Of a DNA stretch of 41,479 bases, positions 25,917 through 36,839 are shown piece by piece. The notes beneath the pieces are model-generated. The model saw nothing but the letters and a program-made list of their open reading frames with translations, was not told the DNA's origin and did no database searches. Each line of letters starts with the position of its first letter. The stretch's first letter is position 1. The stretch is taken from assembly GCF_900566055.1 (NCBI RefSeq), contig NZ_UPHQ01000172.1, forward strand, positions 1 to 41,479, in the 5' to 3' direction. The position numbers and the translations under genes were made by a program. The stretch is from Mycobacterium innocens (GTDB lineage Bacteria > Actinomycetota > Actinomycetes > Mycobacteriales > Mycobacteriaceae).

Positions 25917-25951
25917 GGACCTTCAAGGGCCTTGAAGGACCTTGAAGGGCC
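25917..25951. repeat. Four GGRCC half-sites phased every 10 bp (tandem decamer repeat)
   Basis: CTTCAAGGGC, CTTGAAGGAC and CTTGAAGGGC follow each other without spacers (25921-25950). With the preceding bases this places GGACC, GGGCC, GGACC and GGGCC at 25917, 25927, 25937 and 25947, exactly 10 bp apart. GGACC/GGGCC is the half-site seen in the weaker DosR boxes here, but the spacing differs from a normal box. It lies in the 283-bp divergent region between acg and the acyl-CoA synthetase gene. Confidence 0.6.
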
Positions 25952-26078
25952 GTCACCGCCCTGCCCTGCCCGCTGAGTTCCGAGTCGAAGGACAACCGGC
26001 AATGGACTTGATGACTTTCTTCTCTATCGGGTGGCCAGGCCCGCGAAAACGATGAAGGGGCCACGGCTTCGCGCTGGG

Positions 26079-26084
26079 TATAAG
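26079..26084 (+). promoter_or_regulatory. Possible -10 element for the acs-pdh operon
   Basis: TATAAG stands 26 bp before ATG 26110 in otherwise GC-rich DNA. A DosR-like but weak motif, GGGGCCACGGCTTC (26057-26070), lies just upstream, where a -35-overlapping DosR site would be expected. Confidence 0.35.
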
Positions 26085-26109
26085 CCGCGTCGAATCGTTA
26101 GGACGATTG

Positions 26110-27923
<1,814 letters not shown>

Positions 27924-27927
<4 letters not shown>

Positions 27928-28931
27928 CCGATACGAAGCTGGCGCAGGAACTGCTGGCGGACATGGTCCGGGTGCGCCGGATGGAGGAAAAGTGCGCAGA
28001 GCTCTACAGCGCAGCCAAGATTCGGGGTTTCCTGCACCTCTACGTCGGAGAGGAGGCCGTGGCCGCCGGCTCGCTGCGCGCCCTGGCCGAGGACGACGCG
28101 GTGGTGGCCACCTATCGCGAGCATGCGCATGCGCTGCTGCGCGGCATCCCGATGACCTCGATCATGGCCGAGATGTTCGGCAAGCAGGAGGGCTGCTCGC
28201 GCGGCCGCGGCGGGTCGATGCACCTGTTCGACAAGTCCAGGCGGTTCTACGGCGGCAACGCGATCGTGGCCGGCGGGCTGCCGCTGGCGGTGGGTGTCGC
28301 GCTCGCCGACGCGATGCTCAAGCGCAACCGGGTCACCGCGTGCTACTTCGGCGACGGCGCGGTCGCCGAGGGCGCCTTTCACGAGTCGTTGAACATGGCC
28401 GCCCTGTGGAATCTGCCGGTGTTGTTCTTGTGCGAGAACAACCTTTACGCCATGGGTACCGCGTTGGACCGGGCGCAGTCGCAGACCGACCTCACCGTCA
28501 AGGCGGCGTCGTACCGGGTTCCGACGCTGGCCGTGGACGGGATGGACGTCGAGGCGTGCCTCAACGCCACCCAACAAGGCGTCGACCACGTCCGCAACAC
28601 CGGCGGCCCGTTCTTCATCGAGTTCCGTACCTACCGGTTCCGCGCGCATTCGATGTTCGACCCGGAACTGTACCGCGACAAGTCCGAAGTCCAGCGGTGG
28701 CGTGAGCGTGACCCGATCCGGCTGTTCACCCAACAGTGCCTGGACAACGGCACGATCACCGACGACGACGTGCGGGAGATCGAAGATGGGGCCGCCGCCG
28801 AGATCGAGGCCGCGGTGGCCTACGCCGAAGCCGGGACGTGGGAAGACCCGGCCGACCTCGCGCGGGATGTGCTGACGCCGGTCGGGGACGGCACCGCGAC
28901 CGACGAATCGACTTGGGAGCCGACACGATGA
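27924..28931 (+). CDS. 2-oxoacid dehydrogenase E1 component, alpha subunit
   Basis: The 335-residue protein is a thiamine-diphosphate E1 alpha of the pyruvate/acetoin/branched-chain type. The ThDP motif runs from GDG (143-145, in [19 protein letters not shown]) to NN (172-173, in [10 protein letters not shown]). [11 protein letters not shown] and [13 protein letters not shown], the phosphorylation-loop-like segment, are also typical. With the beta subunit it decarboxylates a 2-oxoacid and acylates the E2 lipoyl group. The start is GTG 27924 with AGGAGG at 27911-27916, overlapping the ligase stop; the stop overlaps the E1 beta start (ATGA). The substrate (pyruvate, acetoin or branched 2-oxoacid) is not fixed by the sequence. 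Confidence 0.92.
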
Positions 28932-29905
28932 AGACCAGCTACCGGACCGCGGTTCACGACGGCATTCGCGACGCCTTGAGCAACGACCCGCACGTCGTGC
29001 TGATGGGCGAGGATGTCGGACGCTACGGCGGCACGTACGCCGCGTCCAAGGGCCTGCTGGAGGAATTCGGCCCCGACCGGGTGCGTGACACCCCGCTGTC
29101 CGAGCTGGGTTTCGTCGGTATCGGGATCGGGGCGGCCCTCAACGGATTACGCCCGATAATCGAAGTCATGACGGTGAACTTCAGCCTGCTGGCGCTGGAC
29201 CAGATCGTCAATACCGCTGCGGCGCTGCGACACATGTCCGGTGGGCAGTTCTCGGTGCCGATCGTCGTCCGGATGGCGACCGGGGCCGGACGTCAGCTCG
29301 CCGCGCAACACTCACATAGCCTCGAGCCTTGGTACGCCCACATTCCGGGCATCAAGGTGGTGGCGCCGGCAACCATCGAGGATGCCTACGGCATGCTCGC
29401 CCCCGCCTTGGCCGACCCCGACCCGGTGATCATTTTCGAGCACGTTCAGCTCTACAACACTTCGGCAGATGTCGATGTGCTCAAGCCGACCGATATCTGT
29501 CGGGCGGCGGTGCGCCGCAACGGCACCGACGTGACGCTGATTGCCTACGGCGGCTGCCTGGCCAAGGCGCTCGACGCGGCGAACGAGTTGTCGCTGGCCG
29601 GAATCGACTGCGAGGTCATCGATCTGCGGGTGCTGCGACCGCTGGACACCGACACCATCCTGGAATCGGTCCGCAAGACGCATCGCGCAGTGGTGATCGA
29701 CGAAGCCTGGCGCAGCGGCAGTCTGGCAGGGGAAGTCTCGGCGCAAATCATGGAGGGGGCGTTCTACGACCTCGATGCACCGGTTGCGCGGGTGTGCAGC
29801 GCGGAAGTTCCCATTCCCTATGCCAAACACTTGGAGGAGGCGGCGCTGCCGCAGCCCGCCAAGATCGTCGCCGCGGTCCACGACATGTTCGGTGACCAAT
29901 CATGA
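28928..29905 (+). CDS. 2-oxoacid dehydrogenase E1 component, beta subunit
   Basis: The 325-residue protein has the E1 beta layout: a pyrimidine-binding domain ([60 protein letters not shown]), then the transketolase C-terminal domain ([59 protein letters not shown]). It completes the alpha2beta2 E1 with the preceding gene and overlaps both neighbours by four bases (start at 28928, stop overlapping E2 ATG 29902), which favours equal synthesis of the complex. Confidence 0.93.
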   Translation: MKTSYRTAVHDGIRDALSNDPHVVLMGEDVGRYGGTYAASKGLLEEFGPDRVRDTPLSELGFVGIGIGAALNGLRPIIEVMTVNFSLLALDQIVNTAAALRHMSGGQFSVPIVVRMATGAGRQLAAQHSHSLEPWYAHIPGIKVVAPATIEDAYGMLAPALADPDPVIIFEHVQLYNTSADVDVLKPTDICRAAVRRNGTDVTLIAYGGCLAKALDAANELSLAGIDCEVIDLRVLRPLDTDTILESVRKTHRAVVIDEAWRSGSLAGEVSAQIMEGAFYDLDAPVARVCSAEVPIPYAKHLEEAALPQPAKIVAAVHDMFGDQS

Positions 29906-31113
29906 TCGAGTTCACCATGCCCGCGCTCGGTTCCGACATGGACGAGGGCACCCTGAATGAATGGCTGGTCAAACCCGGCGACCAGGTGACCCGCGGACAG
30001 ATCGTGGCAATCATCGAAACCACCAAGGCCGCAGTGGAAATCGAGTGCTGGCAGGAGGGCACCGTCAACGAGTTGCTCGTGCCGGTGGGCGAAACCGTCG
30101 AAGTGGGAACCCCGTTGGCCACGTTGCTGGAACCGGGTGAGCGCGCAACCAAACAACCGCGCAAGCGGGCCCGGCCCCCGATCGCGGCCGGCGCAGCGGC
30201 CACCCCGGCACCGTCGGGTGCCGGGCACGCGCCGGTGGCCCCGCCCGGGCCGCCGCCGCATCGCCGCTGGGTCTCCCCCGCCGCCCGCCGACTGGCGCAG
30301 TCGCTGCACGTCGATCTCGACACCGTCACCGGCACCGGTCCCCAGGCAGCGGTCACCATCAACGACGTCGAGCATGCGGCGGCGGCCAAACCGGCCGAAA
30401 AGCCGAAGGCCAAGGTCCCCATCAAGCCGACCGCGGCCGACCGCGCCGCGCTGATGCGGAAATCCATCGCGGCGGCGATGAGCCGGTCCAAGCGCGAGAT
30501 TCCGCACTACTACCTTGCCGACGAAATCATCATGGAAAAGTCGCTGACCTGGCTGACCGCGCGAAACGCCCAGCGATCCATCACCGAGCGGGTGCTGCCG
30601 GCCGTCTTGCTGTTGAAGGCCGTCGGCCTCGCCGCCCAACGGTACCGCGAGTTCAACGGATTTTGGCGCGATGACGGGTTCCAGCCCGCGACGGGTATTC
30701 ATGTCGGCGTGGGGATTTCGCTGCGCGGCGGTGGCCTGGTCGCGCCGGCCATCCACGACGTTCCCGACAAGAAGCTCGACGAGTTGATGGGCGACCTCAC
30801 CGATCTGGTGGCGCGGGCACGTTCCTTTTCGTTGCGGAGCTCGGAGATGTCGGACCCGACCATCACGGTGACCAACCTCGGCGACCAGGGCGTCGACACG
30901 GTCTTCGGGGTGATCTACCCACCGCAGGTCGCCATCGTCGGCTTCGGCAAGCCGAGCCAGCGGGTCTGCGTCATCGACGGCGGCATTCGCGTCGTCTCCA
31001 CCGTGCAGGGCACCCTCGCCGCCGACCACCGGGCCAGCGACGGTCACCGCGGCGCCCTGTTCCTGAGCGCCATCAATGAACTCCTCCAGCAACCCGACCT
31101 CTTGGAAAAGTGA
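29902..31113 (+). CDS. 2-oxoacid dehydrogenase E2 component (dihydrolipoamide acyltransferase)
   Basis: The 403-residue protein has one N-terminal lipoyl domain with lipoylated Lys42 in [14 protein letters not shown], a Pro/Ala-rich linker (about 80-122), a peripheral-subunit-binding domain ([17 protein letters not shown], about 125-160) and the acyltransferase core. The core ends in [14 protein letters not shown] with catalytic His376 and Asp380. It transfers the acyl group from lipoyl to CoA. No E3 (dihydrolipoamide dehydrogenase) gene is present in the operon, so the housekeeping E3 must serve it. Seven bases separate its stop from the ACP start. Confidence 0.93.
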   Translation: MIEFTMPALGSDMDEGTLNEWLVKPGDQVTRGQIVAIIETTKAAVEIECWQEGTVNELLVPVGETVEVGTPLATLLEPGERATKQPRKRARPPIAAGAAATPAPSGAGHAPVAPPGPPPHRRWVSPAARRLAQSLHVDLDTVTGTGPQAAVTINDVEHAAAAKPAEKPKAKVPIKPTAADRAALMRKSIAAAMSRSKREIPHYYLADEIIMEKSLTWLTARNAQRSITERVLPAVLLLKAVGLAAQRYREFNGFWRDDGFQPATGIHVGVGISLRGGGLVAPAIHDVPDKKLDELMGDLTDLVARARSFSLRSSEMSDPTITVTNLGDQGVDTVFGVIYPPQVAIVGFGKPSQRVCVIDGGIRVVSTVQGTLAADHRASDGHRGALFLSAINELLQQPDLLEK

Positions 31114-31120
31114 TGCACAC

Positions 31121-31378
31121 ATGACGACCCAACAGAACACTCGTGACGCGGTGCTGTCCGTGTTGACCACCATCGCGCCTGAAGTCGACGCCGACGACAT
31201 CCGCGACGACGTGCTGCTGCGCGATCAAGTCGACCTCGATTCCATGGACTGGCTGAACTTCCTTCTCGGGATCCACAAACGGATGCACGTCGACATCCCC
31301 GAGTCGGACTACGCGTCGCTTCGCACCCTCACCGACGTGGTGAACTACGTCGACAAGCACGCGGCCAAAACGGCTTGA
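31121..31378 (+). CDS. Acyl carrier protein
   Basis: The 85-residue acidic protein has the ACP fold. The phosphopantetheine site is Ser41 in QVDLDSMDWLNFLLG, with Met in place of the usual Leu after the serine. Helix 4 is LRTLTDVVNYVDKHA. ATG 31121 follows the E2 stop by 7 bp, so it is the last gene of the acs-E1-E1-E2 operon. An ACP is not a normal partner of a CoA-linked dehydrogenase complex; it suggests that the acyl group made here is passed to an ACP-dependent enzyme, possibly the KASIII pair at 10312-12289. This link is inference. It is not the housekeeping AcpM, which is longer and in the fabD-kasA operon. Confidence 0.88.
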   Translation: MTTQQNTRDAVLSVLTTIAPEVDADDIRDDVLLRDQVDLDSMDWLNFLLGIHKRMHVDIPESDYASLRTLTDVVNYVDKHAAKTA

Positions 31379-31460
31379 ACGGTGGTGGCCCGCTCGCCGC
31401 TTTACGAGGCCGACTCCAATAGCCTGTGCTGGTGATCGAACAGATGAGAGGGGTTGGCTG

Positions 31461-31892
31461 ATGTCGGGAACCGGTGAAGTGATCACCATCCTGCCCGTGA
31501 GCGAATGCTGGGAACTGCTGAAAAGCGTGACCTTGGGGCGGCTGGTCACCAGCGTGGACGGCCGTCCGCAGATCTTCCCGGTGAACTTCGTCGTCCAGCG
31601 CCGCACCATCCTGTTCCGCACCGCGGAAGGCACCAAGCTGGTCAGCGCCGCGATGAACAATCAGGTGCTGTTCGAAGTCGACGATCACACTGCCGTCGAG
31701 GGCTGGAGCGTGATCATCCAAGGCAGGGCACGCTCACTTCGTAGCGACGAGGAGATCGAGGAGGCCGACCGCGCCCAGCTCTTGACCTGGATCGCAACCG
31801 AGAAAAAGCACTATGTGCGGATACTTCCGGACCTGGTCACCGGCCGGCGGTTCCGGTTCGACGTGCCGCGCCCGTCAGAGCCGGCTCAGTGA
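31461..31892 (+). CDS. Pyridoxamine 5'-phosphate oxidase-like FMN-binding protein (Rv3129 type)
   Basis: The 143-residue protein has the split-barrel fold: SECWELLKSVTLGRLVTSVDG, PQIFPVNFVVQRRTILFRTAEGTKL, FEVDDHTAVEGWSVIIQGRA and a C-terminal FRFDVP. The region from RTILFRTAEG onward resembles DosR-regulon Rv3129, which is shorter. Such proteins bind FMN or F420 and may reduce small molecules; the substrate is unknown. GAGAGGGG precedes ATG 31461. The 82-bp gap after the ACP gene has no recognisable DosR box, so it could be read from the acs-pdh promoter or from its own. Confidence 0.82.
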   Translation: MSGTGEVITILPVSECWELLKSVTLGRLVTSVDGRPQIFPVNFVVQRRTILFRTAEGTKLVSAAMNNQVLFEVDDHTAVEGWSVIIQGRARSLRSDEEIEEADRAQLLTWIATEKKHYVRILPDLVTGRRFRFDVPRPSEPAQ

Positions 31893-31918
31893 GCTCGGCA
31901 CCATGCCGTCGCGCTGCG

Positions 31919-31932
31919 GGGACTTCAGCCCC
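31919..31932 (+). promoter_or_regulatory. Strong DosR box with no obvious protein gene
   Basis: GGGACTTCAGCCCC matches 12 of 14 core DosR positions, as good as the hspX and Usp boxes. It lies 27 bp after the end of the flavin protein and about 240 bp before the convergent end of the hydrogenase operon. The 279-bp gap 31893-32171 contains no convincing coding sequence, only this box and most of the palindromic repeat at 32117-32183, whose right arm runs on into the end of the protease gene. Confidence 0.65.
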
Positions 31933-32116
31933 GCCGTTGAGCTGCAGCCGGCGCTGACATACCCCTACGGGCTCTGTATCTCAAGAACCTCATTGAAGGG
32001 CAAACCCTGATCGACTGCGCGCGGGGCGCTGGTCCAGTTATCGTTCCGGCGGTGTCCTTGGCCACGGCGATCACAGCTACCACACGCGTCACCCGGATGG
32101 GGCCGGTACGCGGTTT

Positions 32117-32183
32117 GCCCGCCTCAGAGCGACAACTCAGCGACAACTCAAGGCGCGCAACGATTTGTCGCTCACAGGTGGGC
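32117..32183. repeat. REP-like palindromic element, copy 2
   Basis: Left arm GCCCGCCTCAGAGCGACAA (32117-32135) pairs with TTGTCGCTCACAGGTGGGC (32165-32183) at 16 of 19 positions. The loop contains a second CAGCGACAACTC, an internal duplication of the arm. It is a diverged relative of the element at 352-408. Its right arm overlaps the stop codon (32172-32174) of the hydrogenase protease gene, so the element forms the last codons of that gene and could also act as a terminator between the convergent units. Confidence 0.65.
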
Positions 32184-32735
32184 AGAACGGGCACCCCCAT
32201 CTCCGGGTGACCCGTGTGACTGATGTGACCAGTCACCCTCTTGCCCGGCAACCAACGGGCGTACCTCGGCATCGCCGTGGTGCACAGCCGTGGCCAGATC
32301 GACGGCCATGCGCACCGTCGCCGGCACCGCGGCTGCCACCTGTGGTGTCAAACCCACGCCATGACCGGTGTCGGCCACTTCGACGGTGAGCACCGCCAGC
32401 TTGTCGGGTATCCGGTCAAGGACCTTACCGAGTGCATAGGTGGCGGCGAGATCGACACGGTGCGAACTCATTGCCTGATGTGCAGCTAAATCGCTTAAGG
32501 AACAACGACTTACCCGGCCCGGCATGGGCGGCGTCGCGACCGCGGCATCGATCACGATGGCCAGCCCAGCGCCCGACCACGCCTCCAGCAGGCCCATCGG
32601 CTCCACAATGTCGGTCACCACCCGGATATCGGGCAACCCCAGTTCGTCGAGCGCGGCGGCGGCGACAACGCCCACGCCGTCATCGCGGCGGTAGCGATTG
32701 CCCAGCCCGACGACGACAACCGCACCCGCGGTCAT
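32172..32735 (-). CDS. [NiFe] hydrogenase maturation endopeptidase (M52 family)
   Basis: The 187-residue protein begins [22 protein letters not shown], the M52 protease opening with the Ni-sensing acidic residue, followed by DIVEPMGLLEAWSGAGLAIVIDA and GHGVGLTPQVAAA near the end. It should cleave the C-terminal peptide of the hydrogenase large subunit after Ni insertion. The large subunit does end with a short tail after [12 protein letters not shown] 32735 overlaps the large subunit stop (ATGA). The last residues after about 165 (HHGDAEVRPLVAGQ onward) are encoded partly by the palindromic repeat, so the C-terminus has probably been extended by the element. Confidence 0.88.
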   Translation of the reverse strand: MTAGAVVVVGLGNRYRRDDGVGVVAAAALDELGLPDIRVVTDIVEPMGLLEAWSGAGLAIVIDAAVATPPMPGRVSRCSLSDLAAHQAMSSHRVDLAATYALGKVLDRIPDKLAVLTVEVADTGHGVGLTPQVAAAVPATVRMAVDLATAVHHGDAEVRPLVAGQEGDWSHQSHGSPGDGGARSAHL

Positions 32736-34024
32736 CCGCGCTGCACCGTCAGCGTCAGGAAATGCGCCGAGCAGGAGATACACGGGTCGTAGTTGCGGAT
32801 CACCCGTTCGCACAGGGTGGTCAACTCGGCATCATCGAGGGCGAGGTTCGCCGAAACCACACGAGCCAGGTCGTCCTCGATGGCCGCCTGGTTCTGCGAG
32901 GTGGGCGGGATGATCGTCGCCGCCGAAATCAGCCCGTCGTCATCGATTTCGTATCGGTGGTACAGCAGGCCGCGGGGCGCCTCACTGACGCCGTGCCCGA
33001 CCCCCGGACGGACCGGAACCTCCACGAATGGTCGTGACGGCCGCTGGTATCCGTCGATGATGCGCAACGCCTCCTCGATCGCGTAGACCACCTCGACGGC
33101 ACGAACAACGATGCTGCGGAAGGGATTTCGGCATTCACCGGACAGTCCTGCCGCTGCGGCGGCCTCGGCGGCGATCGGCGACAGCGCCGACGAATTGAGG
33201 CAATACCGCGCCAGTGGCCCGGTCAGGTAGCGGCCACCGTCAAGGGTGGCATGCAGCGCGGTCGAATGCGGCACCTGCGACTCGTGCACGTGCCCGGTGA
33301 AATCGGCCACCGGGAACGACGGGCCGGCGCTGCGGGCGATGGCGCCGTTCTCGATCGCGTACTGACCCGGCTGGCTCAACGCCAGCATCTCGTGGTCGAG
33401 CTCGAGGTCGGGAAAGTCGAACCCGGACACCCACTCCACCGTCGCCGACGCGTCGTCGAGCGCCCGGCGCAACAGCTCGGCCAGCGGCGCCAGCTGTGAC
33501 CGGTCGGGCACCGAGTAGAACCCGCCCAGGCGCACGTTGATGGGGTGTATCGACCGTCCGCCGATGAAGTCCATCAGCTTGTTGCCGGCCTTCTTCAGCC
33601 GCAGCCCGCGCTCGACCGCCGCACGCTGGTCGCGGGCCAGGGCGATCACGTCCGGACAGCCGAGGAAGTCCGGCGCGTGCAGCAGGTAGACATGCAGGAC
33701 GTGGCTGTGGATCCATTCGCCGCAGTACAACAGCCGGCGCAGTGCCACGAGCTCCGGATCCACCTCGACGCTGCAGGCCTGTTCGATCGCGTTGCAGGCA
33801 CTGACCTGATAGGCGACCGGGCAGATGCCGCAGATCCGCGCGGTCAGGTCCGGCGGCTCGGTGTAGGCCCGCCCCCGCAGGAATGCTTCGAAAAACCTTG
33901 GCGGTTCGTAGATGTTGAGCTGCACGCTGTCCAGCGCGCCGTCCTTCAGCGTGACGTGCAGCGCCCCTTCCCCTTCGACGCGGGTCAGGGTGCCGACGCT
34001 GAGCGTCCGGTCTTGCGGGGTCAC
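32732..34024 (-). CDS. hyhL: Group 3b [NiFe] hydrogenase large (alpha) subunit
   Basis: The 430-residue subunit carries both nickel-binding motifs: L1 [14 protein letters not shown] (Cys65, Cys68) and L2 [18 protein letters not shown] (Cys415, Cys418, His421). After His421 nine residues remain, which the M52 protease encoded next would remove. The short length and the L1/L2 form match cytosolic bidirectional group 3b (sulfhydrogenase-type) enzymes. Mycobacterium smegmatis has a DosR-dependent hydrogenase of this type (Hyh/Hyd3) that evolves H2 to dispose of reductant in hypoxia. The GTG start at 34024 overlaps the small subunit stop. It is the catalytic subunit of the four-gene set hyhB-G-S-L. 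Confidence 0.94.
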   Translation of the reverse strand: MTPQDRTLSVGTLTRVEGEGALHVTLKDGALDSVQLNIYEPPRFFEAFLRGRAYTEPPDLTARICGICPVAYQVSACNAIEQACSVEVDPELVALRRLLYCGEWIHSHVLHVYLLHAPDFLGCPDVIALARDQRAAVERGLRLKKAGNKLMDFIGGRSIHPINVRLGGFYSVPDRSQLAPLAELLRRALDDASATVEWVSGFDFPDLELDHEMLALSQPGQYAIENGAIARSAGPSFPVADFTGHVHESQVPHSTALHATLDGGRYLTGPLARYCLNSSALSPIAAEAAAAAGLSGECRNPFRSIVVRAVEVVYAIEEALRIIDGYQRPSRPFVEVPVRPGVGHGVSEAPRGLLYHRYEIDDDGLISAATIIPPTSQNQAAIEDDLARVVSANLALDDAELTTLCERVIRNYDPCISCSAHFLTLTVQRG

Positions 34025-34788
34025 TGGTCGCCCCGCACGCTGGCTCGTTCAGCGGCGAACGCGGTGACGTTGAACGTCGAGAACACCCGGTCGACATCCC
34101 CGTCGGACATCCCGTCGCGGCGCAGTAGCGGGATCAGCGTGACGGTTTGCGGTGCCGCGGACGGACCGAAACAGCCGTAGCAGCCGCGATGATGGCTGGG
34201 ACACAAGGCGCCGCAGCCGGCGTGGGTGACCGGTCCCAGGCACGGAATGCCTTCGGCGACAACGACACACGTCGTCCCACGCAGTTTGCATTCGGTGCAC
34301 ACCGTCTTGGCCGGCAGCCGCGGTTTGCGCCCGACCAGCAGCGCGGCGAGGGTGTCCAGCAGCTGTCCGCGGTCGATCGGGCAGCCGTGCAGCTGGTAGT
34401 CGACCTTGACATGCGCGGCCGCCGGTGTCGAAGTCGCCAGGGTGTCAATGTATTCCGGGTTCGCATAGACCAGCGAGGTGAACTCGCCGACGTCGGCGAA
34501 GTTGCGCAGCGCCTGCACTCCGCCGGCGGTCGCGCACGCGCCGATGGTGACCAGTATCTTCGACTGGTCCCGGATCTCGCGGATGCGCTGCTCGTCGTGG
34601 CGGGTGGTGACGGAGCCCTCGACCAGGGATATGTCGTACGGCCCGCCGACCATCGCGCTGGAGGCCTCGGCGAACGTGGCGATCTGCACCTGGTCGGCAA
34701 GAGTGAGCAGCTCGTCCTCGCAGTCGAGCAAGGTCAGCTGGCAACCGTCACACGAGGCGAATTTCCACACCGCCAGACTGGGACTCAT
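34021..34788 (-). CDS. hyhS: Group 3b [NiFe] hydrogenase small (delta) subunit
   Basis: The 255-residue subunit starts directly with the proximal cluster motif ([20 protein letters not shown], Cys13 and Cys16), with no twin-arginine signal, so it is cytosolic. Further cluster ligands are in [27 protein letters not shown], and the C-terminal [32 protein letters not shown]. It passes electrons between the NiFe site and the diaphorase part. ATG 34788 has AAGGAG 6 bases upstream and directly follows the gamma subunit stop; its own stop overlaps the large subunit start. Confidence 0.94.
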   Translation of the reverse strand: MSPSLAVWKFASCDGCQLTLLDCEDELLTLADQVQIATFAEASSAMVGGPYDISLVEGSVTTRHDEQRIREIRDQSKILVTIGACATAGGVQALRNFADVGEFTSLVYANPEYIDTLATSTPAAAHVKVDYQLHGCPIDRGQLLDTLAALLVGRKPRLPAKTVCTECKLRGTTCVVVAEGIPCLGPVTHAGCGALCPSHHRGCYGCFGPSAAPQTVTLIPLLRRDGMSDGDVDRVFSTFNVTAFAAERASVRGDQ

Positions 34789-35652
34789 CTACAGCTCCTT
34801 GACCCGTAGTAGCGGGCCGGCGACGTCGTAACCGACGACCGGTCCGTCCCGGCACACCAGCAATGGTCCCAGCTGGCAGTGGCCGCACCAACCGACACCG
34901 CACTGCATGTTGCGCTCCAGCGATACCCGAATATCGCGGGCCGCAACGCCTTTGGCGAGCAGGGCGGCTGCCCCGAACCGGAGCATGGGCTCGGGCCCGC
35001 ACAGGAACGCGGTGGTGCGGTCGGGCCGCAGCGCGAGCCGGCGCAACGGTTCGGTCACCAGACCGACTTCACCGCGCCAGTCCTGGACGGGCACGTCGAC
35101 GGTCAGGTGGAGTTCGATGTGCGGGTCGTCCGCCCACTTTTCCAGTTGTGCGGCGAACAGAAAGTCGGCCTTGGAGCGGGCACCCACGACCAGCATCAGC
35201 CGGCCGTAGCGGGTGCGGTTCGCCAACGCGCCAAGGATTGCCGGACGCAGCGGGCACAGTCCCACACCGCCGGCCACCATCACCAAATCCCGTTCGGCCG
35301 CCTCGTCGAGTCCCCAGGTGGTGCCGAACGGCCCGCGCACACCGATAAGGGTGCCCGGCTGGGCACCGTGCAGGGCCCGGCTGACCGCCCCGACCGCGCG
35401 GATGGTGTGGGTAATCGAGCCGTCGGTGACGGTGGGATCGCCGCTGATGGATATCGCCGCTTCGCCGACGCCGAATGCGTAGAGCATCATGAATTCACCG
35501 GGCTGCGGCGCGGGAAGTACCGCATCGAGCGGCTCCAGACACAACGTCGCCGCATCCGGGCTTTCCACCACCCGGCTGCGCACCCGGTACGGGACCGGCG
35601 CCATCGCAGCCGACGGCGCGGTGCTGGTCACCCGGTCAGCTCCCTCAGTCAT
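34789..35652 (-). CDS. hyhG: Group 3b hydrogenase gamma subunit, FAD/NAD(P)-binding oxidoreductase
   Basis: The 287-residue protein is a ferredoxin-NADP reductase-like flavoprotein: an FAD domain ([29 protein letters not shown]), an NAD(P) domain ([32 protein letters not shown]) and a C-terminal 2Fe-2S motif with four cysteines ([20 protein letters not shown]). It exchanges electrons between NAD(P)H and the hydrogenase. Start ATG 35652 overlaps the beta subunit stop by 8 bases. Confidence 0.93.
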   Translation of the reverse strand: MTEGADRVTSTAPSAAMAPVPYRVRSRVVESPDAATLCLEPLDAVLPAPQPGEFMMLYAFGVGEAAISISGDPTVTDGSITHTIRAVGAVSRALHGAQPGTLIGVRGPFGTTWGLDEAAERDLVMVAGGVGLCPLRPAILGALANRTRYGRLMLVVGARSKADFLFAAQLEKWADDPHIELHLTVDVPVQDWRGEVGLVTEPLRRLALRPDRTTAFLCGPEPMLRFGAAALLAKGVAARDIRVSLERNMQCGVGWCGHCQLGPLLVCRDGPVVGYDVAGPLLRVKEL

Positions 35653-36766
35653 CGCGGGCCATCTTGTTCATTTCCTCGGTGATGTCGATGCCGGTGGGAC
35701 ACCAGGCGATGCATCGCCCGCAGCCGACGCAGCCCGACATGTCGAACTGGTCGTGCCAGGTACCCAGTTTGTGGGTGAGCCAGTGCCGGTACCGCGACGC
35801 GCCGGATCGGCGCACACTGCCGCCGCCGTGGACATAGGTGAAGTCGAATTCGTAGCAGGACGCCCAGTGCTGCCAGCGTTCGGCGTGCTCGCCGGTCAGA
35901 TCGGTGACGTCTTCGGTGCTGGTGCAGTAGCAGGTCGGGCACACCATCGTGCAGTTGCCACAGGTCAGACAGCGGCTGGCCACCTCTTCCCACTGCGGCG
36001 ACTCGCGCGACCGGACGAGTAGCTCACGCAGATCCGTGTCCGGCATCTGCCGTCCCATCCGATGCGACGCGGCCTCGACATCGGCACGCGCGCAATCGAT
36101 TTCGTCGCCGCCGGCCGGCCGGTGCGGCACCGCCGCAAGCACGTCGGCGCCGTCTTGGCTGCCCACGTCCACCAGGTAGGTCACCCCCTCGGTGCCGACG
36201 CGCTCGGTCAACGCCAAGTCGTAACCGGGGCCGACCGCCGGTCCGGTGCCCATCGAGGCACAGAAACACAACCCGCCCGGTTCGGTGCAATTCACCGCGA
36301 CCACGAAAGCCCGCCGCCGGCGGCCGACGAAGGTGCTGTCGGCATATGCCGCACCGCCCAGCACCCGGTCGAGCGTCCCGATCGCGGCCAGATCGCAGCC
36401 GCGCACGCCGAGGAACGCATACCGCGGAACATCCTCGGATTCGGTGGCGCCGAAACCGTCCCGGGTGCCGGCCCACAACCGCTGCCGCGGCGGGTGCAGG
36501 AACTGTTTCCACGACTGCGGCCCGGCCGAATGCCCGAACAGCGCGTCGTCGTCGCGCCGGCGCACCCGATAGTGCCCCGGCGCCACGTCGACGCCCCAGC
36601 CGCACGGGAGATCGTCGGCCGAGTCGAGTTCGGCGAGCACAATCGCGTTGTCACGCAACGTCGGACCAATGACGCGATAGCCCCGCTGAATCAGTACCTC
36701 GACCAGGCGGTGCAACCCGACGGTGTCCAGCAATACAGCATCGGAGTCTTCCCCATGTCTGGTCAT
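35645..36766 (-). CDS. hyhB: Group 3b hydrogenase beta subunit, 4Fe-4S electron transfer protein
   Basis: The 373-residue protein is the sulfhydrogenase-type iron-sulfur subunit. It has CTEPGGLCFCASMGTGP in the middle and two C-terminal 4Fe-4S motifs: CLTCGNCTMVCPTCYC and CVGCGRCIAWCPTG. It links the flavoprotein to the hydrogenase clusters. ATG 36766 is used; GTG 36772 is equally possible because neither has a clear ribosome binding site. It is the first gene of the hydrogenase operon, with a DosR-like box about 50 bp upstream. Confidence 0.92.
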   Translation of the reverse strand: MTRHGEDSDAVLLDTVGLHRLVEVLIQRGYRVIGPTLRDNAIVLAELDSADDLPCGWGVDVAPGHYRVRRRDDDALFGHSAGPQSWKQFLHPPRQRLWAGTRDGFGATESEDVPRYAFLGVRGCDLAAIGTLDRVLGGAAYADSTFVGRRRRAFVVAVNCTEPGGLCFCASMGTGPAVGPGYDLALTERVGTEGVTYLVDVGSQDGADVLAAVPHRPAGGDEIDCARADVEAASHRMGRQMPDTDLRELLVRSRESPQWEEVASRCLTCGNCTMVCPTCYCTSTEDVTDLTGEHAERWQHWASCYEFDFTYVHGGGSVRRSGASRYRHWLTHKLGTWHDQFDMSGCVGCGRCIAWCPTGIDITEEMNKMARDD

Positions 36767-36814
36767 CGACACGTCATCAGCCTATTTCACGAGCGCTGGC
36801 GAATGCTGCGGCAT

Positions 36815-36828
36815 CTGAATCTTGTCCC
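36815..36828 (-). promoter_or_regulatory. DosR-like box for the hydrogenase operon
   Basis: GGGACAAGATTCAG read leftward keeps an intact GGGAC half and matches 9 of 14 core positions. It is 49-62 bp upstream of ATG 36766, in the 73-bp gap before hyhB. The second half is weak. Confidence 0.45.
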
Positions 36829-36839
36829 GGCATAGGTGT

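Noticed and set aside
26057..26070. GGGGCCACGGCTTC as a DosR box for the acs-pdh operon.
   Set aside because: About 7 of 14 core positions match, too weak to call by itself.
31925..32272. Leftward 115-codon frame across the orphan DosR box.
   Set aside because: Overlaps the hydrogenase protease gene in another frame, lacks a start signal and has no recognisable domain.
36062..36835. Long rightward frame of 257 codons.
   Set aside because: It is the antisense shadow of hyhB; the motif-rich frame on the minus strand is clearly the gene.
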